Part shown: one piece after another, positions 38,394 to 46,808 of the stretch | Position numbering within the stretch: position 1 is the first letter of the stretch | Layout of the letters: each line of letters begins with the position of its first letter | Assembly (NCBI RefSeq): GCF_001446935.1 | Contig: NZ_LKKK01000001.1 | Coordinates: forward strand, 620,001 to 684,000 | Direction of reading: 5' to 3' | Length of the DNA: 64,000 nt | From: Pseudomonas sp. TTU2014-080ASC | GTDB taxonomy: Bacteria; Pseudomonadota; Gammaproteobacteria; Pseudomonadales; Pseudomonadaceae | Program-made: the position numbers and the translations under genes | The notes under the pieces: model-generated | Database searches by the model: none | What the model saw: only the letters and a program-made list of their open reading frames with translations | Told to the model about the DNA's origin: nothing

Positions 38394-39080
38394 TCAGTTA
38401 TTTTCCGAGCTGAGCAGCATCAGCAGCGACACCGGCTGCTCGCTTTCCGGATGCAGCGGCTCCTGGAGCCACTGCAAGCGCCAGCCCGTTTCAGAGAACA
38501 GGCTGAGCCACGACTCCAGGGTCCGGAAAAACCAAGGCATTGGCTCACTGAAGCCTTCACCAAAACCAGCAAAGGTCTCAACCCGCCAGCCATCGCGGTA
38601 ACTGGCATCGTTACAGGCACGCCATGGATGCAGGGTCTGGATCAGTAGACGACCGTCCTTGCTGATCAAGCTGTGCATGGCTTTCAAGGTCGGGGCCAGG
38701 GGCTCTTCGAGCAAAGCGAAGTTGCACACCAGCACATCAAAACGTCCGAGCTGCGGAGCTTGAGACTCCAGCTCGGCATAGCCGCAAATACGGTATTTGG
38801 GAGTGCTGCCGGAAGCCTTACGGGCTTCAGCAATCAACGGTTCAGAGGCATCGACCCCGACCGCCTCAATACCATGCTCCACCAAACCCCGACACAGCCA
38901 ACCTTCGCCGCAGCCGATATCCAGCACACGTTTGGGGGCCAGCGCGAGGATGGCCTGGATGATCGCAGCATCGGTCACCAGCCGGCGGCTTTCGATGCGT
39001 TTTTCCCTGACAGCAGCGGTCCACGCATCGGCATTGGCCTGCCAACTGAGATTCAACTGTTCTCTGTGATCGCGCTGCAT
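38394..39080 (-). CDS. Class I SAM-dependent methyltransferase, substrate unknown
   Basis: A 228-residue cytoplasmic methyltransferase. The glycine-rich SAM motif I is LDIGCGEGWLCRGLVEHGI near residue 53, followed by the acidic residue in AVGVDASEPLIAEA and motif IV-like FDVLVCNFALLEE. The C-terminal part contains LIQTLHPWRACNDASYRDGW and several tryptophans, which suggests a small-molecule substrate of the ubiquinone/biotin-synthesis-like clade, but no substrate can be assigned. It stands alone between metR and the chemotaxis genes. Confidence 0.85.
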   Translation of the reverse strand: MQRDHREQLNLSWQANADAWTAAVREKRIESRRLVTDAAIIQAILALAPKRVLDIGCGEGWLCRGLVEHGIEAVGVDASEPLIAEARKASGSTPKYRICGYAELESQAPQLGRFDVLVCNFALLEEPLAPTLKAMHSLISKDGRLLIQTLHPWRACNDASYRDGWRVETFAGFGEGFSEPMPWFFRTLESWLSLFSETGWRLQWLQEPLHPESEQPVSLLMLLSSENN

Positions 39081-39165
39081 AACCCACTCACCGAGTTTGA
39101 TCGCCGACTCATACTACCAGTACTTGTCGCCAGACTTACGCCTGCAAATACGCAGGCGACGAATG

Positions 39166-39193
39166 CAAAAACGGGAGGTCTCAGCCTCCCGTT
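39166..39193 (-). terminator. Intrinsic terminator after cheR
   Basis: On the minus strand AACGGGAGG and CCTCCCGTT pair around a six-base loop, followed by TTTGC. It lies 17 bp below the cheR stop and ends the cheV-cheR transcript. Confidence 0.8.
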
Positions 39194-39209
39194 ACACCTC
39201 GCCTATGGC

Positions 39210-40037
39210 TTACTTTGCCTTGTAAATAATGCCCGGACTGCATTGCACCATCTGATACAGATCCGGCAGGCCGTTCAACGCTTCGGACGCACCAAGGAAC
39301 AGATAGCCACCCGGCTTCAGCATCGCGTGGATGCGGGTCAGGATGTCTTTCTTCACCTCAGCGGAAAAGTAGATCAGCACGTTCCGGCAAAACACCACAT
39401 CAAACTTGCCCAGCGTGGCGTAGCTGTCCAACAGGTTAAGCGGACGAAACTCGACGCGGCTGCGAATAGCAGGTTTGACCACCCAACGCCCAGGCCCTTT
39501 CGGGTCGAAGTAGCGCTGCAGACGTTCCTGGGAGAGGCCGCGCCCCATCGCCAGACTGTCGTACTCACCGGCTTTGCACGCCGCCAGCATCGACGGAGAC
39601 AGATCCGTGGCCACAATCTGCACACCAGCCTTGAGCTGACCGAGGTTGGTCCTCTCAAACTCATCAATGGCCATCGACAGCGAATACGGCTCCTGACCAG
39701 ACGAGCAGGCCGCCGACCAGATACGCAGGCGCTGCGCCGGGTAAGCCTTGATCAGCTCAGGCAACACTCGGCTTTTCAGCACTTCGAAGGGATAGGTGTC
39801 GCGAAACCACAGGGTTTCATTGGTGGTCATGGCATCAACAACCTGCTCACGCAGGCCACCACGCGGCTGGGTCTGCATACGCTGAACCAATTCGCCGAGG
39901 GACTTGATGCCATGCTGTTCCATCAACTTGTTCAAACGGCTAGCAACTAGGTACTGCTTATTGCTGCCAAGCAAAATGCCGCAGGCTTTTTCCAGGAAAG
40001 TCCGGAACTGCTCAAAATCCAAATTACCTGTAGACAC
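39210..40037 (-). CDS. cheR: Chemotaxis protein methyltransferase CheR
   Basis: CheR methylates glutamates of chemoreceptors with SAM to set adaptation. The 275-residue protein has the N-terminal helical domain (MSTGNLDFEQFRTFLEKACG; RMQTQPRGGLREQVVDAMTT) and the SAM domain with IWSAACSSGQEPYSLSM, DLSPSMLAACKAGEYDS and FDVVFCRNVLIYFS. It lacks the C-terminal TPR seen in some paralogs. The order cheR-cheV followed divergently by flgA-flgM-flgN is that of the P. aeruginosa cheR1 locus, the main flagellar chemotaxis methyltransferase. Confidence 0.94.
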   Translation of the reverse strand: MSTGNLDFEQFRTFLEKACGILLGSNKQYLVASRLNKLMEQHGIKSLGELVQRMQTQPRGGLREQVVDAMTTNETLWFRDTYPFEVLKSRVLPELIKAYPAQRLRIWSAACSSGQEPYSLSMAIDEFERTNLGQLKAGVQIVATDLSPSMLAACKAGEYDSLAMGRGLSQERLQRYFDPKGPGRWVVKPAIRSRVEFRPLNLLDSYATLGKFDVVFCRNVLIYFSAEVKKDILTRIHAMLKPGGYLFLGASEALNGLPDLYQMVQCSPGIIYKAK

Positions 40038-40073
40038 TCACTCAGCCTCAACAAACATACATTTAACTGGACG

Positions 40074-41012
40074 CTAGCCTTCGCTTGCCGTAACCGCATT
40101 AATACGGTCGACAACACGAGCTGCCAGATCATCGGGATGGAACTTGGCGAGAAAATCGTCCGCCCCAACCTTTTTAACCATTGCCTGGTTGAACACCCCG
40201 GACAGTGAAGTATGCAGGATGATGTGCAACTTTTGCATACGTGGATCAGCTCTGATCTCTGCGGTGAGGGTGTAGCCATCCATTTCCGGCATCTCAATAT
40301 CGGAGATCAGCATGAGGAATTCCTCATCAGGCCGTTTGCCCTCCTCAACCATATCCTTCAGGTAATTCAAGGCTTGGCGGCCATCATTGAGGGCAACCAC
40401 TTCCACGCCGATGGTCTCAAGACAACGGGACACCTGCTTGCGCGCCACGGACGAATCGTCGCAGGTCAGCACCCGCATATTGACTGCACGGGCCTGAGTC
40501 TCCGGCGTCAGAACACCCTCAGAAATCACCTCTGATGTGGGTGAAACCTCCGCGAGGATTTTCTCCACATCAATGATTTCCACCATCTGGTCATCCAGAT
40601 GAGTCACCGCCGTCAGGTAATGGTCACGACCAGTACCCTTGGGTGGCGGATGAATCGACTCCCAGTTCATGTTGACGATGCGTTCAACCGAATGCACCAG
40701 AAAGCCCTGAACCTTGGTGTTGTATTCAGTAATGATGACAAAGCTGTTGTCGATATCCCGCAGCGGGCGACTACCCGTTGCCATGGACAAATCCAGAATT
40801 GGAATCGTCCCCCCACGAATATTGGCAACGCCACGAACCACCGGGCTGGACTTGGGCATGATGGTGAGTTTGGGGCACTGCAGCACCTCCTTCACCTTAA
40901 ACACGTTGATCCCATACAACTGGCTGCCGTTCAGACGGAACAGCAGCAACTCCAGACGGTTCTGGCCAACCAACTGAGTTCGCTGGTTAACCGAATCCAT
41001 CACACCGGCCAT
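40074..41012 (-). CDS. cheV: Chemotaxis coupling/response-regulator protein CheV
   Basis: CheV couples receptors to CheA through a CheW domain and is modulated by a receiver domain. I use the ATG at 41012 (MAGVMDSVNQRTQLVGQNR), with AAGGAG seven bases upstream, giving 312 residues. The CheW-like domain fills about residues 15-155 (VFKVKEVLQCPKLTIMP; VANIRGGTIPILDLSMA), the receiver follows from about 175, with the phosphoacceptor in LISDIEMPEMDGYTL and the conserved threonine/serine in ILHTSLSG and lysine in VKKVGADDF. It is 36 bp upstream of cheR in one operon and divergent from flgA. Confidence 0.95.
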   Translation of the reverse strand: MAGVMDSVNQRTQLVGQNRLELLLFRLNGSQLYGINVFKVKEVLQCPKLTIMPKSSPVVRGVANIRGGTIPILDLSMATGSRPLRDIDNSFVIITEYNTKVQGFLVHSVERIVNMNWESIHPPPKGTGRDHYLTAVTHLDDQMVEIIDVEKILAEVSPTSEVISEGVLTPETQARAVNMRVLTCDDSSVARKQVSRCLETIGVEVVALNDGRQALNYLKDMVEEGKRPDEEFLMLISDIEMPEMDGYTLTAEIRADPRMQKLHIILHTSLSGVFNQAMVKKVGADDFLAKFHPDDLAARVVDRINAVTASEG

Positions 41013-41087
41013 ACCCAAACTCCTTAATTATGAGTAGCAGAATCCTGTCAGCGTAGCAGGCGGCACGCACCTTGCTTCTACAGAATC

Positions 41088-41846
41088 ATGAAAACTGAAA
41101 TGACAACTTACCGACGCGCTATGGCTAATTGCCTTCACTTGCTGGCAGTTGTACCTGCTTTGTTGACGCTCGGCTATAGCAATGTGGCATTAGCCACTGT
41201 TACTCGCACTGATCAGCTTATCGGCGCGGCAGAAGCTTTTCTTGAGCTAACCGTGAGCGAATATTTACAACGTAGCCAAATTGCAGGCCGCCACGAGATT
41301 CAAATCAGCCGTCTGGACCCTCGCCTGCGCTTGCCGTTATGTGACCAGGAACTGATCAGCACACTGGAAAGCCCAGGCGAACCCATAGGCCGCACCACTG
41401 TCCGCGTACGCTGTGATGGCAGCAGCCCGTGGACGATCTTCGTGCCCGCTCAAGTGCGCCTCTATAGACAAGTGGTCACAGCCAGCCGACCACTCAAGCG
41501 CGACAGTCAATTGAGTGAAATGGACCTTACCTTGGCAGAGCGCGATGTCGGCTTACTCAATCAGGGTTACTTGACTGACCTCAACCAAGCCATCGGCAAA
41601 AAATTGACGCGCTCGCTACTCCCCGATCAGGTTCTCAGCCCTGCTCAAGTGCAATTAGCTGAAGCCATTCGTAAAGGCGACCAAGTTGTCATAACCGCTA
41701 AGACCGGGAGCATTAATGTGCGCATGCCCGGTGAAGCGCTGTCCAATGGCACCGTGGGTAAACAGATCAGCGTAAAAAACCTCAGATCCAATCGAGTCGT
41801 CAGGGCCCGTGTAGTGGGGCCAGGGCAAGTGGAAGTGGCAATGTAG
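41088..41846 (+). CDS. flgA: Flagellar P-ring assembly chaperone FlgA
   Basis: FlgA is a periplasmic chaperone for FlgI P-ring assembly. The 252-residue protein has an N-terminal signal peptide (hydrophobic LLAVVPALLTLGYSNVALA) and the C-terminal SAF domain with its duplicated beta-clip (QVVITAKTGSINVRMPGEAL; ISVKNLRSNRVVRARVVGPG). The start ATG at 41088 follows 75 bp after the divergent cheV start. flgM follows with its own promoter region; the two are separate in expression in many Pseudomonas. Length is normal. Confidence 0.93.
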   Translation: MKTEMTTYRRAMANCLHLLAVVPALLTLGYSNVALATVTRTDQLIGAAEAFLELTVSEYLQRSQIAGRHEIQISRLDPRLRLPLCDQELISTLESPGEPIGRTTVRVRCDGSSPWTIFVPAQVRLYRQVVTASRPLKRDSQLSEMDLTLAERDVGLLNQGYLTDLNQAIGKKLTRSLLPDQVLSPAQVQLAEAIRKGDQVVITAKTGSINVRMPGEALSNGTVGKQISVKNLRSNRVVRARVVGPGQVEVAM

Positions 41847-41933
41847 AGACGATTCTTGTTTAATCTCGCTTCAATAAATCAGCCACTTTGGTTTCCAGCG
41901 CCGTATCGGGTACGCCCTTCGGTAAAAAAGCAC

Positions 41934-41960
41934 TAAAGTTTTCTTTAGAGCAGCCGAAAA
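41934..41960 (+). promoter_or_regulatory. FliA (sigma-28) promoter of flgM
   Basis: TAAAGTTT (41934-41941), eleven bases, then GCCGAAAA (41953-41960). The consensus is TAAAGTTT-N11-GCCGATAA, so only one base of the -10 differs. It lies 38 bp upstream of the flgM ATG, and flagellar class IV control of flgM by FliA is known for Pseudomonas. Confidence 0.85.
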
Positions 41961-41997
41961 ACTGGCAAGCGTCCAAATACAGCCCGAGGTTTACATC

Positions 41998-42345
41998 ATG
42001 GTCACTGACATCAACCGACTCAACAATGCCGCTTCGCCTGGCAATTCAGGCCGCGCTGGCAATGTCCAGTCCGGCGGCCGTAATGAAGCCATTAGTAATC
42101 AGCCAGCCCCAGCTCCTCAAGCAAAAGCAGCTGAACAAGCACAGAACGCAGGCAAATCCGGTGAGACTGTTCACCTGAGCCGGGAAGCCCAGCAACTGCA
42201 GAAAGTCAGTGAAAAGCTTCGCGACCAGCCCGTCGTCAACAAAGAGCGTGTTGCCCAGCTCAAAGCCGCCATTGAAGATGGCAGCTACCAGGTTGACAGC
42301 CAGCGCGTCGCAAGCAAATTGCTCAATTTCGAATCCCAGCGCTAG
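41998..42345 (+). CDS. flgM: Anti-sigma-28 factor FlgM
   Basis: FlgM binds FliA until it is exported through the finished hook-basal body. The 115-residue protein has a flexible, low-complexity N-terminus ([20 protein letters not shown]; Ala/Gln-rich [15 protein letters not shown]) and the family C-terminal helices with [19 protein letters not shown], which holds the FliA-binding residues. It is a little longer than enteric FlgM (97). The consensus FliA promoter directly upstream gives the expected autoregulatory loop. flgN follows 79 bp later. Confidence 0.93.
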   Translation: MVTDINRLNNAASPGNSGRAGNVQSGGRNEAISNQPAPAPQAKAAEQAQNAGKSGETVHLSREAQQLQKVSEKLRDQPVVNKERVAQLKAAIEDGSYQVDSQRVASKLLNFESQR

Positions 42346-42424
42346 TCTCGGGCTACGCTGGGGGATTTTGGCCGCCTAACAGGAACCGCCCTCCGCGTCC
42401 TGTTGCTTCCCCTAAGAGCCCAAC

Positions 42425-42892
42425 ATGCACAGCACAACGCTACTTGAACTGTTCAGTGACGATATCCGCACTGCCGAACAGCTGCTTGAACTGATCGAAA
42501 GTGAATTCCAAGCGCTTACCGAGCGTGACTTGACTCAGCTACAAGAGATTCTGGGCAAGAAGCAGCCGCTGCTCGCTCTGCTCGATCAGCACGCCAAAGC
42601 CCGCAGCCAGATCCTGACCAACCTTAACCTCGGAACCAGCCGTGAAGGCCTCAAGGCACTTGCCGACACAGTGCCCGAAGGGCAGCAGTTGCTTGAGCAA
42701 GGTGATCAGCTCAACGCATTGCTTGAACAGTGCCGAACTGGCAACGAGCGCAATGGTCGCCTGATTCGCACCAGCCAGAAATCGACCAGCGCGATGCTCA
42801 ACCTGCTGCATGGCAGCGACACACCCAATCTCTATGACAAGCGCGGCTCAACCCTCAGGGTCAGCCAGCAGCGGCCTCTAGATCAGGCCTAA
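42425..42892 (+). CDS. flgN: Flagellar chaperone FlgN
   Basis: FlgN is a cytoplasmic chaperone of the hook-filament junction proteins FlgK and FlgL. The 155-residue, mostly helical protein begins MHSTTLLELFSDDIRTAEQL and has the FlgN-type helices LLELIESEFQALTERDLTQLQ-like and LEQGDQLNALLEQC. Sequence in this family is weakly conserved, so the call rests on helical content, length and the flgA-flgM-flgN order. flgZ follows after 92 bp. Confidence 0.85.
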   Translation: MHSTTLLELFSDDIRTAEQLLELIESEFQALTERDLTQLQEILGKKQPLLALLDQHAKARSQILTNLNLGTSREGLKALADTVPEGQQLLEQGDQLNALLEQCRTGNERNGRLIRTSQKSTSAMLNLLHGSDTPNLYDKRGSTLRVSQQRPLDQA

Positions 42893-42984
42893 CCCCTACT
42901 ATTCGTAATTGAACAGGGTTAGCGATTATGATGTCATATAGCCATCAATTTTGCCCCAAGATTTAATGTGGAGAACCACGGACC

Positions 42985-43731
42985 GTGTCCAACCCATTCA
43001 GCCAGGATGATGGCCCACAACCCCCAAGAACCCTAAAAGCGCCCGTTGAGATCGTCGCCAACCTCCGCCTACTGCAACAGCACAACGATCCGCTGGTGAT
43101 CAGCTTTGTAAACCGCACCCAGCGCTACCAGAGTTATGTCATTGATGTAGATAGGGACAAGCAACTGCTGATTCTCGATGAAATCATGCCGTCTGACGGC
43201 GAGCGCTTGCTACTCAGTGGCGAACACTTTACTGCCGAGGGCTTCCATGAAGGCGTTCGAATAGCCTGGAAATCGAATCTGCCCATTTCCGCTGGCGAGT
43301 ATGAAGGCCACCGTTGCTATTTCTGCCACCTGCCGCAGGAAATCACCTACCACCAGCGCCGCAACGCCTATCGAGCACCGCTCAAGCAGACTGATCCGGT
43401 AAAGGTTGATCTGGCCTTGGATGACAATCGAACGCTGTCCGGTCAATTGATGGATATTTCCGCCACAGGGGCCAAGGTGCGCTTTAGCGGAGACGTTCAA
43501 AACATCCTTAATCCTGGCGCAATCCATGAATGCTTCACGGCACACCTGCCCTTCGGCGCGATGACCACGCCGATTGAGATTCGGCACGTTCAGTTTGAAG
43601 ACAAGGTCAATCTGAGCTTCGTTGGGATACGTTTTCACAGCATCAATGGTCAGGCTCAGCGCCAAGTCGAACGCTTTGTCTATCAGCTTCAGCGCGAGGC
43701 CCGCCGCTTCGAAAGCGAAGGCCTATTCTGA
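42985..43731 (+). CDS. flgZ: c-di-GMP-binding flagellar brake protein FlgZ/YcgR
   Basis: FlgZ (YcgR) has an N-terminal YcgR domain and a C-terminal PilZ domain, binds c-di-GMP and slows flagellar motors. The 248-residue protein starts at a GTG (VSNPFSQDDGPQPPRTLKAP) at 42985. The PilZ motif is RRNAYRAPLKQTDPVKVDL (Arg-rich RxxxR-type) and the second DISATGAKVRF matches D/NxSxxG. Position after flgN is that of P. aeruginosa flgZ. It gives the flagellar block a c-di-GMP input, like the adhesin block at the right end of the window. Confidence 0.92.
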   Translation: MSNPFSQDDGPQPPRTLKAPVEIVANLRLLQQHNDPLVISFVNRTQRYQSYVIDVDRDKQLLILDEIMPSDGERLLLSGEHFTAEGFHEGVRIAWKSNLPISAGEYEGHRCYFCHLPQEITYHQRRNAYRAPLKQTDPVKVDLALDDNRTLSGQLMDISATGAKVRFSGDVQNILNPGAIHECFTAHLPFGAMTTPIEIRHVQFEDKVNLSFVGIRFHSINGQAQRQVERFVYQLQREARRFESEGLF

Positions 43732-43733
43732 CA

Positions 43734-43764
43734 GGCGGGCGACACGGCAAACCTGTCGCCCGCC
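43734..43764. repeat. Hairpin between flgZ and the MFS gene
   Basis: GGCGGGCGACA (43734-43744) pairs perfectly with TGTCGCCCGCC (43754-43764) between two convergent genes. There is no T-run, so it is a terminator only by position. Confidence 0.55.
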
Positions 43765-43769
43765 ACCGC

Positions 43770-45086
43770 TCAATTACCAGCGTCCTTTTCCGCCTCACTC
43801 TGCCTTGCTTCGACCTCTGCAACAGCCGGTGCAACCATCTGCTCTTGTACCACCTGCTCATCTACCCGCGGGTCGAGGGCAGCAGCCAATGGAGAGCCGA
43901 CCATACCATCAGGCATAGCCACGTGCTGCAAGGGCGCATCCTGATCCTGATACAGGTGGACCGACAGCGCCGGGCGCACGCGAATGATCAGAATGAGTGA
44001 AAAGATGAAGAAGAACACATAGAGCATGTTCGCTCCCCATAGGCGCATCATCAAACCGGCCAGCAATGGCCCCGCACACGCCCCCACACCAAAGACCACC
44101 AACAGCACTGCAGTAAGCGAAACGCGACGGTCCGCCTCAACATGGTCATTGGCCAGCGCAACCGCCAGCGGGTAGAGACAAAACTGCAAGGCACACACGA
44201 TAAAACCAAATACCAGCAGCGTAGCCATGGATGCTTCGGTCATCACAGCCAGAGGCAATGAGGCCACAGCCAACGCTATGGTGCAGGAGCGAATCAGTTT
44301 AATCCGCTCGTAACGGTCAGACAGCCAGCCCAGAGGGGCCTGAACCAACACCCCGGCCAGAATCAGGCAGCCCATAAATACACCGACTTGCTCGGTGGTG
44401 AGCCCCATACGAGCCCCATACAATGGCGCCAGGCCGTAGAACGCCCCAACCATAAGACCCGACACCGCAATGGTAGTCAGCGACAGTGGCACATGCTTGA
44501 TGAAGAACGGCAACTCCATAGGTGCCGGATGCAGAGGTTTGGGATGCATCTTGCGCGTCAGAGCAATAGGCACCAAGCACAAGGCAAAGCACAACGCCAC
44601 GACCATCAGCAGCTCAGAACCCAGCTGCGGATGAACAACAAGAATCAGTTGCCCGAGGATCATCCCCGCGTAGAAGGCAATCATGTAACCGGCAAACACC
44701 CGCCCGCGCGTGTCACTCTCCGCCTGCTCATTGAGCCAGCTTTCGATCACCATGTACTGGCACATCATCCCCAGCCCCACCAGAGCCCTAAGGAAAAGCC
44801 AGCTCGGCAGCCAGTCACTCAAGCCATGGCCCAGCACAGCAGCAGTCACGACTCCGGCACAGGCAACGTACGCCCGGATATGCCCAACCCGGGCGATCAG
44901 GCGGTGCCCGACCTTACCGCCCAGCACCAAACCAAAGTAATAAGCGGCCATCAGCGCACCAACCCAAAGACCATCCGCACTACTGGACAGACGCAAGGCC
45001 AGATACGTACTCAGCAAACCAGAGCCGATCAGCATTAATACAGTGGCAAAGTAAAGAGAACCAAACGACCTAAGAATAACCGTCAT
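43770..45086 (-). CDS. MFS transporter
   Basis: A 438-residue major facilitator protein with about 12 membrane helices in residues 1-395 and a hydrophilic tail rich in Glu, Val and Gln (VDEQVVQEQMVAPAVAEVEA). The motif A-like segment GGKVGHRLIARVGH lies between helices 2 and 3, and GWLSDRYERIKLIR in the second half. It resembles the YcaD-type single-component permeases of unknown substrate. It follows a glutamine-synthetase-like gene by 51 bp on the same strand, so it may transport a substrate of that enzyme, which is inference. Confidence 0.8.
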   Translation of the reverse strand: MTVILRSFGSLYFATVLMLIGSGLLSTYLALRLSSSADGLWVGALMAAYYFGLVLGGKVGHRLIARVGHIRAYVACAGVVTAAVLGHGLSDWLPSWLFLRALVGLGMMCQYMVIESWLNEQAESDTRGRVFAGYMIAFYAGMILGQLILVVHPQLGSELLMVVALCFALCLVPIALTRKMHPKPLHPAPMELPFFIKHVPLSLTTIAVSGLMVGAFYGLAPLYGARMGLTTEQVGVFMGCLILAGVLVQAPLGWLSDRYERIKLIRSCTIALAVASLPLAVMTEASMATLLVFGFIVCALQFCLYPLAVALANDHVEADRRVSLTAVLLVVFGVGACAGPLLAGLMMRLWGANMLYVFFFIFSLILIIRVRPALSVHLYQDQDAPLQHVAMPDGMVGSPLAAALDPRVDEQVVQEQMVAPAVAEVEARQSEAEKDAGN

Positions 45087-45137
45087 GGGGAAGACCAGAC
45101 TCCAAAGCTGCCGGAGGCTTACTCCGGCAATCAGACG

Positions 45138-46481
45138 CTAGACATGGGCAGCCAGAACACGGCGTTCCCATGGTGTGATTTCATCGTAATAGCTGCTCAA
45201 CTCCATTGTTTTGCTGGCCAGATAGCCCTCAACAAACTCCTTGCCAAACATCTCCAGAGCCAAAGCACTGCCTCTCAGACGCTCGATAGCAGCCTGCATG
45301 CTACAGGGTAGACGCAAATTTTCAGGCACCTCGAACTCGCCCTGCAAAGGCGCAGTGGGCTCCAGCTTGCGCTCAATGCCAACCAGTCCCGCCGCCAGGC
45401 TTGCTGCCAACGCCAGATAAGGGTTGGCATCCGCTCCGGGCAGACGGTTCTCCACACGCCGAGCCTGCGGCGGGCTTGCAGGAATACGCAAGCCCGCCGC
45501 GCGATTGTCGTGGGACCAGCAGGCGTTGTTAGGTGACGCATAAGGATGGAACAGACGCTGGTAGGAGTTCACATTCGGTGCAAACAACAAGGTGAAATCC
45601 GCCATTGCCGCCTGCTGCCCGGCAATAAACTGGTAAAACTCAGGACTGGCCTCGCCGTCGTCCAAAGTAAATATATTGCGCCCACTGGACTGGTCCACAA
45701 TGCTTTGATGCATATGCATTGAGCTACCAGCAGTGTGTGCAAGCGGTTTGGCCATGCACACCACGATCAGGCCATGCTTCAGCGCCACCTCTTTAAGCAG
45801 GTGTTTGAACAAAAAGGTCTGGTCAGCCAACAACAGTGGATCACCGTGCAGCAGGTTGATCTCAAACTGATTAAGCCCCATCTCACTCATAAAGGTGTCG
45901 CGCGGCAGGCCCAGAGCAGCCATGCAGGCATAAACCTCCTCAAAGAACGGGCGAAGGCCGTTAGCCGAACTGACACTGAATGCCGAACCACCTGTCTCGC
46001 GCCGACCATCGAGGCCAACGGGCGGCTGAAAAGGCTGCTGCGGGTCTTTATTAGGCGCAAACACAAAGAACTCAAGCTCGGTGGCCACCACAGGCTGCCA
46101 GCCTCGCTGAGCATAGGCCGCTACGATCTTTTTCAGTAAGCCTCGGGTTGATAGCCCGCAATCCCTGCCATCAAGCTCTACCGCATCACAAATGGCAAAA
46201 GCCCTCGACCGCTGCGCCCAAGGCAGACGATGTACTTGGCCAAGAACTGGAACCAAGGCCAGGTCGCCATCATCGCTCCCATAAAAGCTGGCATCCGGAT
46301 ATCCACCCATGATGCATTGCAATAAAACACCGCGGGCCAATTGCAGGCGGCGGCCTTGTACAAAGCCTTCCTGAGTCATGACCTTGCCACGCGCAACGCC
46401 ATTGAGATCCGGAGTTACGCACTCCACCTCACTCACATTCTGCAGCATCTCAACCAAAGCGGAACCAGCGATTGAACTCAT
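45138..46481 (-). CDS. Glutamine-synthetase-like enzyme (gamma-glutamylpolyamine synthetase type)
   Basis: A 447-residue member of the glutamine synthetase superfamily, of the PauA/PuuA type that ligates glutamate to polyamines. I use the ATG at 46481 (MSSIAGSALVEMLQNVSEVE); 27 further N-terminal residues in the longer frame do not look like the family. Active-site motifs are intact: VVATELEFFVFAP, GLNQFEINLLHGDPL, GSSMHMHQSIVDQ, SYQRLFHPYASPNNACW and VENRLPGADANPYLALAAS. True GlnA adenylylation and octamer features are not evident. In P. aeruginosa a paralog (pauA5) lies at the same position, next to the flagellar genes and an MFS gene. Substrate cannot be fixed. Confidence 0.82.
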   Translation of the reverse strand: MSSIAGSALVEMLQNVSEVECVTPDLNGVARGKVMTQEGFVQGRRLQLARGVLLQCIMGGYPDASFYGSDDGDLALVPVLGQVHRLPWAQRSRAFAICDAVELDGRDCGLSTRGLLKKIVAAYAQRGWQPVVATELEFFVFAPNKDPQQPFQPPVGLDGRRETGGSAFSVSSANGLRPFFEEVYACMAALGLPRDTFMSEMGLNQFEINLLHGDPLLLADQTFLFKHLLKEVALKHGLIVVCMAKPLAHTAGSSMHMHQSIVDQSSGRNIFTLDDGEASPEFYQFIAGQQAAMADFTLLFAPNVNSYQRLFHPYASPNNACWSHDNRAAGLRIPASPPQARRVENRLPGADANPYLALAASLAAGLVGIERKLEPTAPLQGEFEVPENLRLPCSMQAAIERLRGSALALEMFGKEFVEGYLASKTMELSSYYDEITPWERRVLAAHV

Positions 46482-46808
46482 CAGCGTACGTCCCTTTAGG
46501 AACCTAATAGCGGAACCACAACATACCCAGCCGGTGTTCAGAATATCAAGCACTCCGCACAAGAGATCTACAATTACTTACCCTGCTAAAATATCTATAA
46601 AACAGATTTAATTTATCTATTATCAATCGATATGAAAAAAGTGATTACCGCCCACAAATACAACGCAATACATTGATTTTAATAGAGTAAAAACCACTAT
46701 TAATTGCGTCAATTTCAACCATAAACACAGTAAACTTTTATATCTAATTTTTAGAATTAATATTGGCTCCGTACTCAACTTTTATGTGAAATCACAAGGA
46801 GCCACACA
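46482..46808. promoter_or_regulatory. AT-rich divergent intergenic region
   Basis: These 327 bp contain no ORF I believe. They are far more AT-rich than the rest of the window (for example long runs such as AAAATATCTATAAAACAGAT near 46586 and TTAATATTGG near 46757). They separate the glutamine-synthetase-like gene (minus) from the repeat protein (plus) and must hold both promoters. AAGGAG at 46797-46802 is the ribosome-binding sequence of the repeat protein. AT-rich upstream DNA is the usual target of MvaT/H-NS-type silencing in Pseudomonas (inference). Confidence 0.7.

Noticed and set aside
38673..39950. 425-residue plus-strand ORF across the methyltransferase and cheR genes
   Set aside because: Runs over a strong terminator and two clear minus-strand genes; no family features.
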